From positions 1 through 23,898 of the forward strand of contig CAZUCI010000050.1 of assembly GCA_964619485.1 (NCBI GenBank): 23,898 bases of DNA. The letters are read 5' to 3'. The DNA comes from UBA2882 sp964619485. Lineage in GTDB: Bacteria; Bacillota; Clostridia; Lachnospirales; Lachnospiraceae. The notes beneath the pieces were generated by a model, which was given only the letters and a program-made list of their open reading frames with translations, had not been told where the DNA came from and made no database searches. This document shows, one piece after another, positions 23,544 through 23,898 of the stretch (the first letter of the stretch is position 1; each line of letters opens with the position of its first letter). The translations under genes were made by a program, and so were the position numbers.

Positions 23544-23898
23544 TTATCGTTTCAGATTAATAAGCTCCTCCAGAAGTGTATCAGACACCGTAATAATACG
23601 GGAGTTTGCCTGGAAGCCTCTCTGGGTAACAATCATCTCTGTGAATTCAGAGGACAGATCAACGTTACTCATCTCCAGAACGCCGGTCTCCATATATCCG
23701 CCGCCTGCTGTAATATCTGTTCCGATACCATCAAACACACCGGAGTTCATTGTTGCAGAATAAAGGTTATCACCCTCTTTGGAAAGACCGGATGCATTGG
23801 CAAATTCTGCCACCGCAATCTGTCCAAGAAGTCTTGTCTGTCCATTATCGTAGGATGCGTAAATCATACCATCCTTCTGAATGGAAACACCGGATAAC
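23544..23898 (-). CDS. flgE: flagellar hook protein FlgE (C-terminal part, runs off the right edge)
   Basis: The frame is open from the right edge to a TAA at 23544-23546 (118 codons). The visible part begins LSGVSIQKDGMIYASYDNGQ and contains GQIAVAEFANASGL, then NSGVFDGIGTDI, the rod/hook-family C-terminal signature YMETGVLEMSNVDLSSEFT and EMIVTQRGFQANSRII, ending LLEELINLKR. The GxL-ExSNVDL-xxEF-xxMIxxQRxFxAN motif is shared by hook and distal-rod proteins (FlgE, FlgG, FlgF). FlgE is preferred because it directly precedes flbD and motA; FlgG/FlgF remains possible without the N-terminal half. Confidence 0.9.
   Translation of the reverse strand, partial: LSGVSIQKDGMIYASYDNGQTRLLGQIAVAEFANASGLSKEGDNLYSATMNSGVFDGIGTDITAGGGYMETGVLEMSNVDLSSEFTEMIVTQRGFQANSRIITVSDTLLEELINLKR

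Overview
The window is one long, uniformly minus-strand block of flagellar and chemotaxis genes (a fla/che operon), read from the right edge leftwards, followed by the divergently positioned but same-strand start of rpsB at the left edge. Gene content points to a motile, moderately low-GC Gram-positive of the Clostridia: FliY, CheC and CheD, FlbD, a SigD-type sigma factor, strong AGGAGG-type ribosome binding sites, and a DUF6115/SwrB-like gene just before rpsB. Several accessory proteins (the 105-aa and 94-aa proteins and an MltG-LysM-like protein) look like those of Lachnospiraceae such as Roseburia or Agathobacter; this family-level call is inference from memory of similar operons.

Layout in transcription order (right to left): hook protein flgE (3' part), an SD-sequestering hairpin, flbD, motA, motB, fliL, fliM, fliY, cheY, fliO, fliP, fliQ, fliR, flhB, flhA, flhF, flhG, a PilZ-domain protein, cheB, cheA, cheW, cheC, cheD, a 94-aa membrane protein, sigD/fliA, a FapA/DUF342 protein, a 105-aa hydrophilic protein, a DUF6115/SwrB-like membrane protein, an MltG-LysM-like membrane protein, then a promoter and rpsB (5' part). 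Genes are separated by 0-70 bases or overlap, so co-transcription of the block is likely. No gap exceeds 300 bases; the longest is the 189-base flagellar-operon/rpsB junction.

How it works together: FlgE forms the hook; FlhA/FlhB/FliO/FliP/FliQ/FliR form the export gate; FliM and FliY form the switch; MotA/MotB with FliL form the stator; FlhF and FlhG set flagellar position and number; CheA/CheW/CheY/CheB/CheC/CheD form the signalling and adaptation core, with two CheY-P phosphatases (CheC and FliY) and no CheZ in view; the PilZ protein links c-di-GMP to motility; SigD drives the late genes. CheR, receptors, flagellin and FliF-FliI are outside the window.

The less ordinary parts are: (1) a 33-base near-perfect hairpin hiding an ideal Shine-Dalgarno directly against an upstream in-frame ATG of flbD; (2) a four-copy 36-bp tandem repeat giving FliY a methionine-rich linker; (3) the SigD-linked 3' module of four poorly understood proteins; (4) a 14-bp perfect palindrome sitting on the predicted rpsB transcription start, plus a possible 13-codon leader peptide coupled to rpsB; (5) a phased purine repeat before flhA; and (6) small hairpins straddling or abutting several stop codons.
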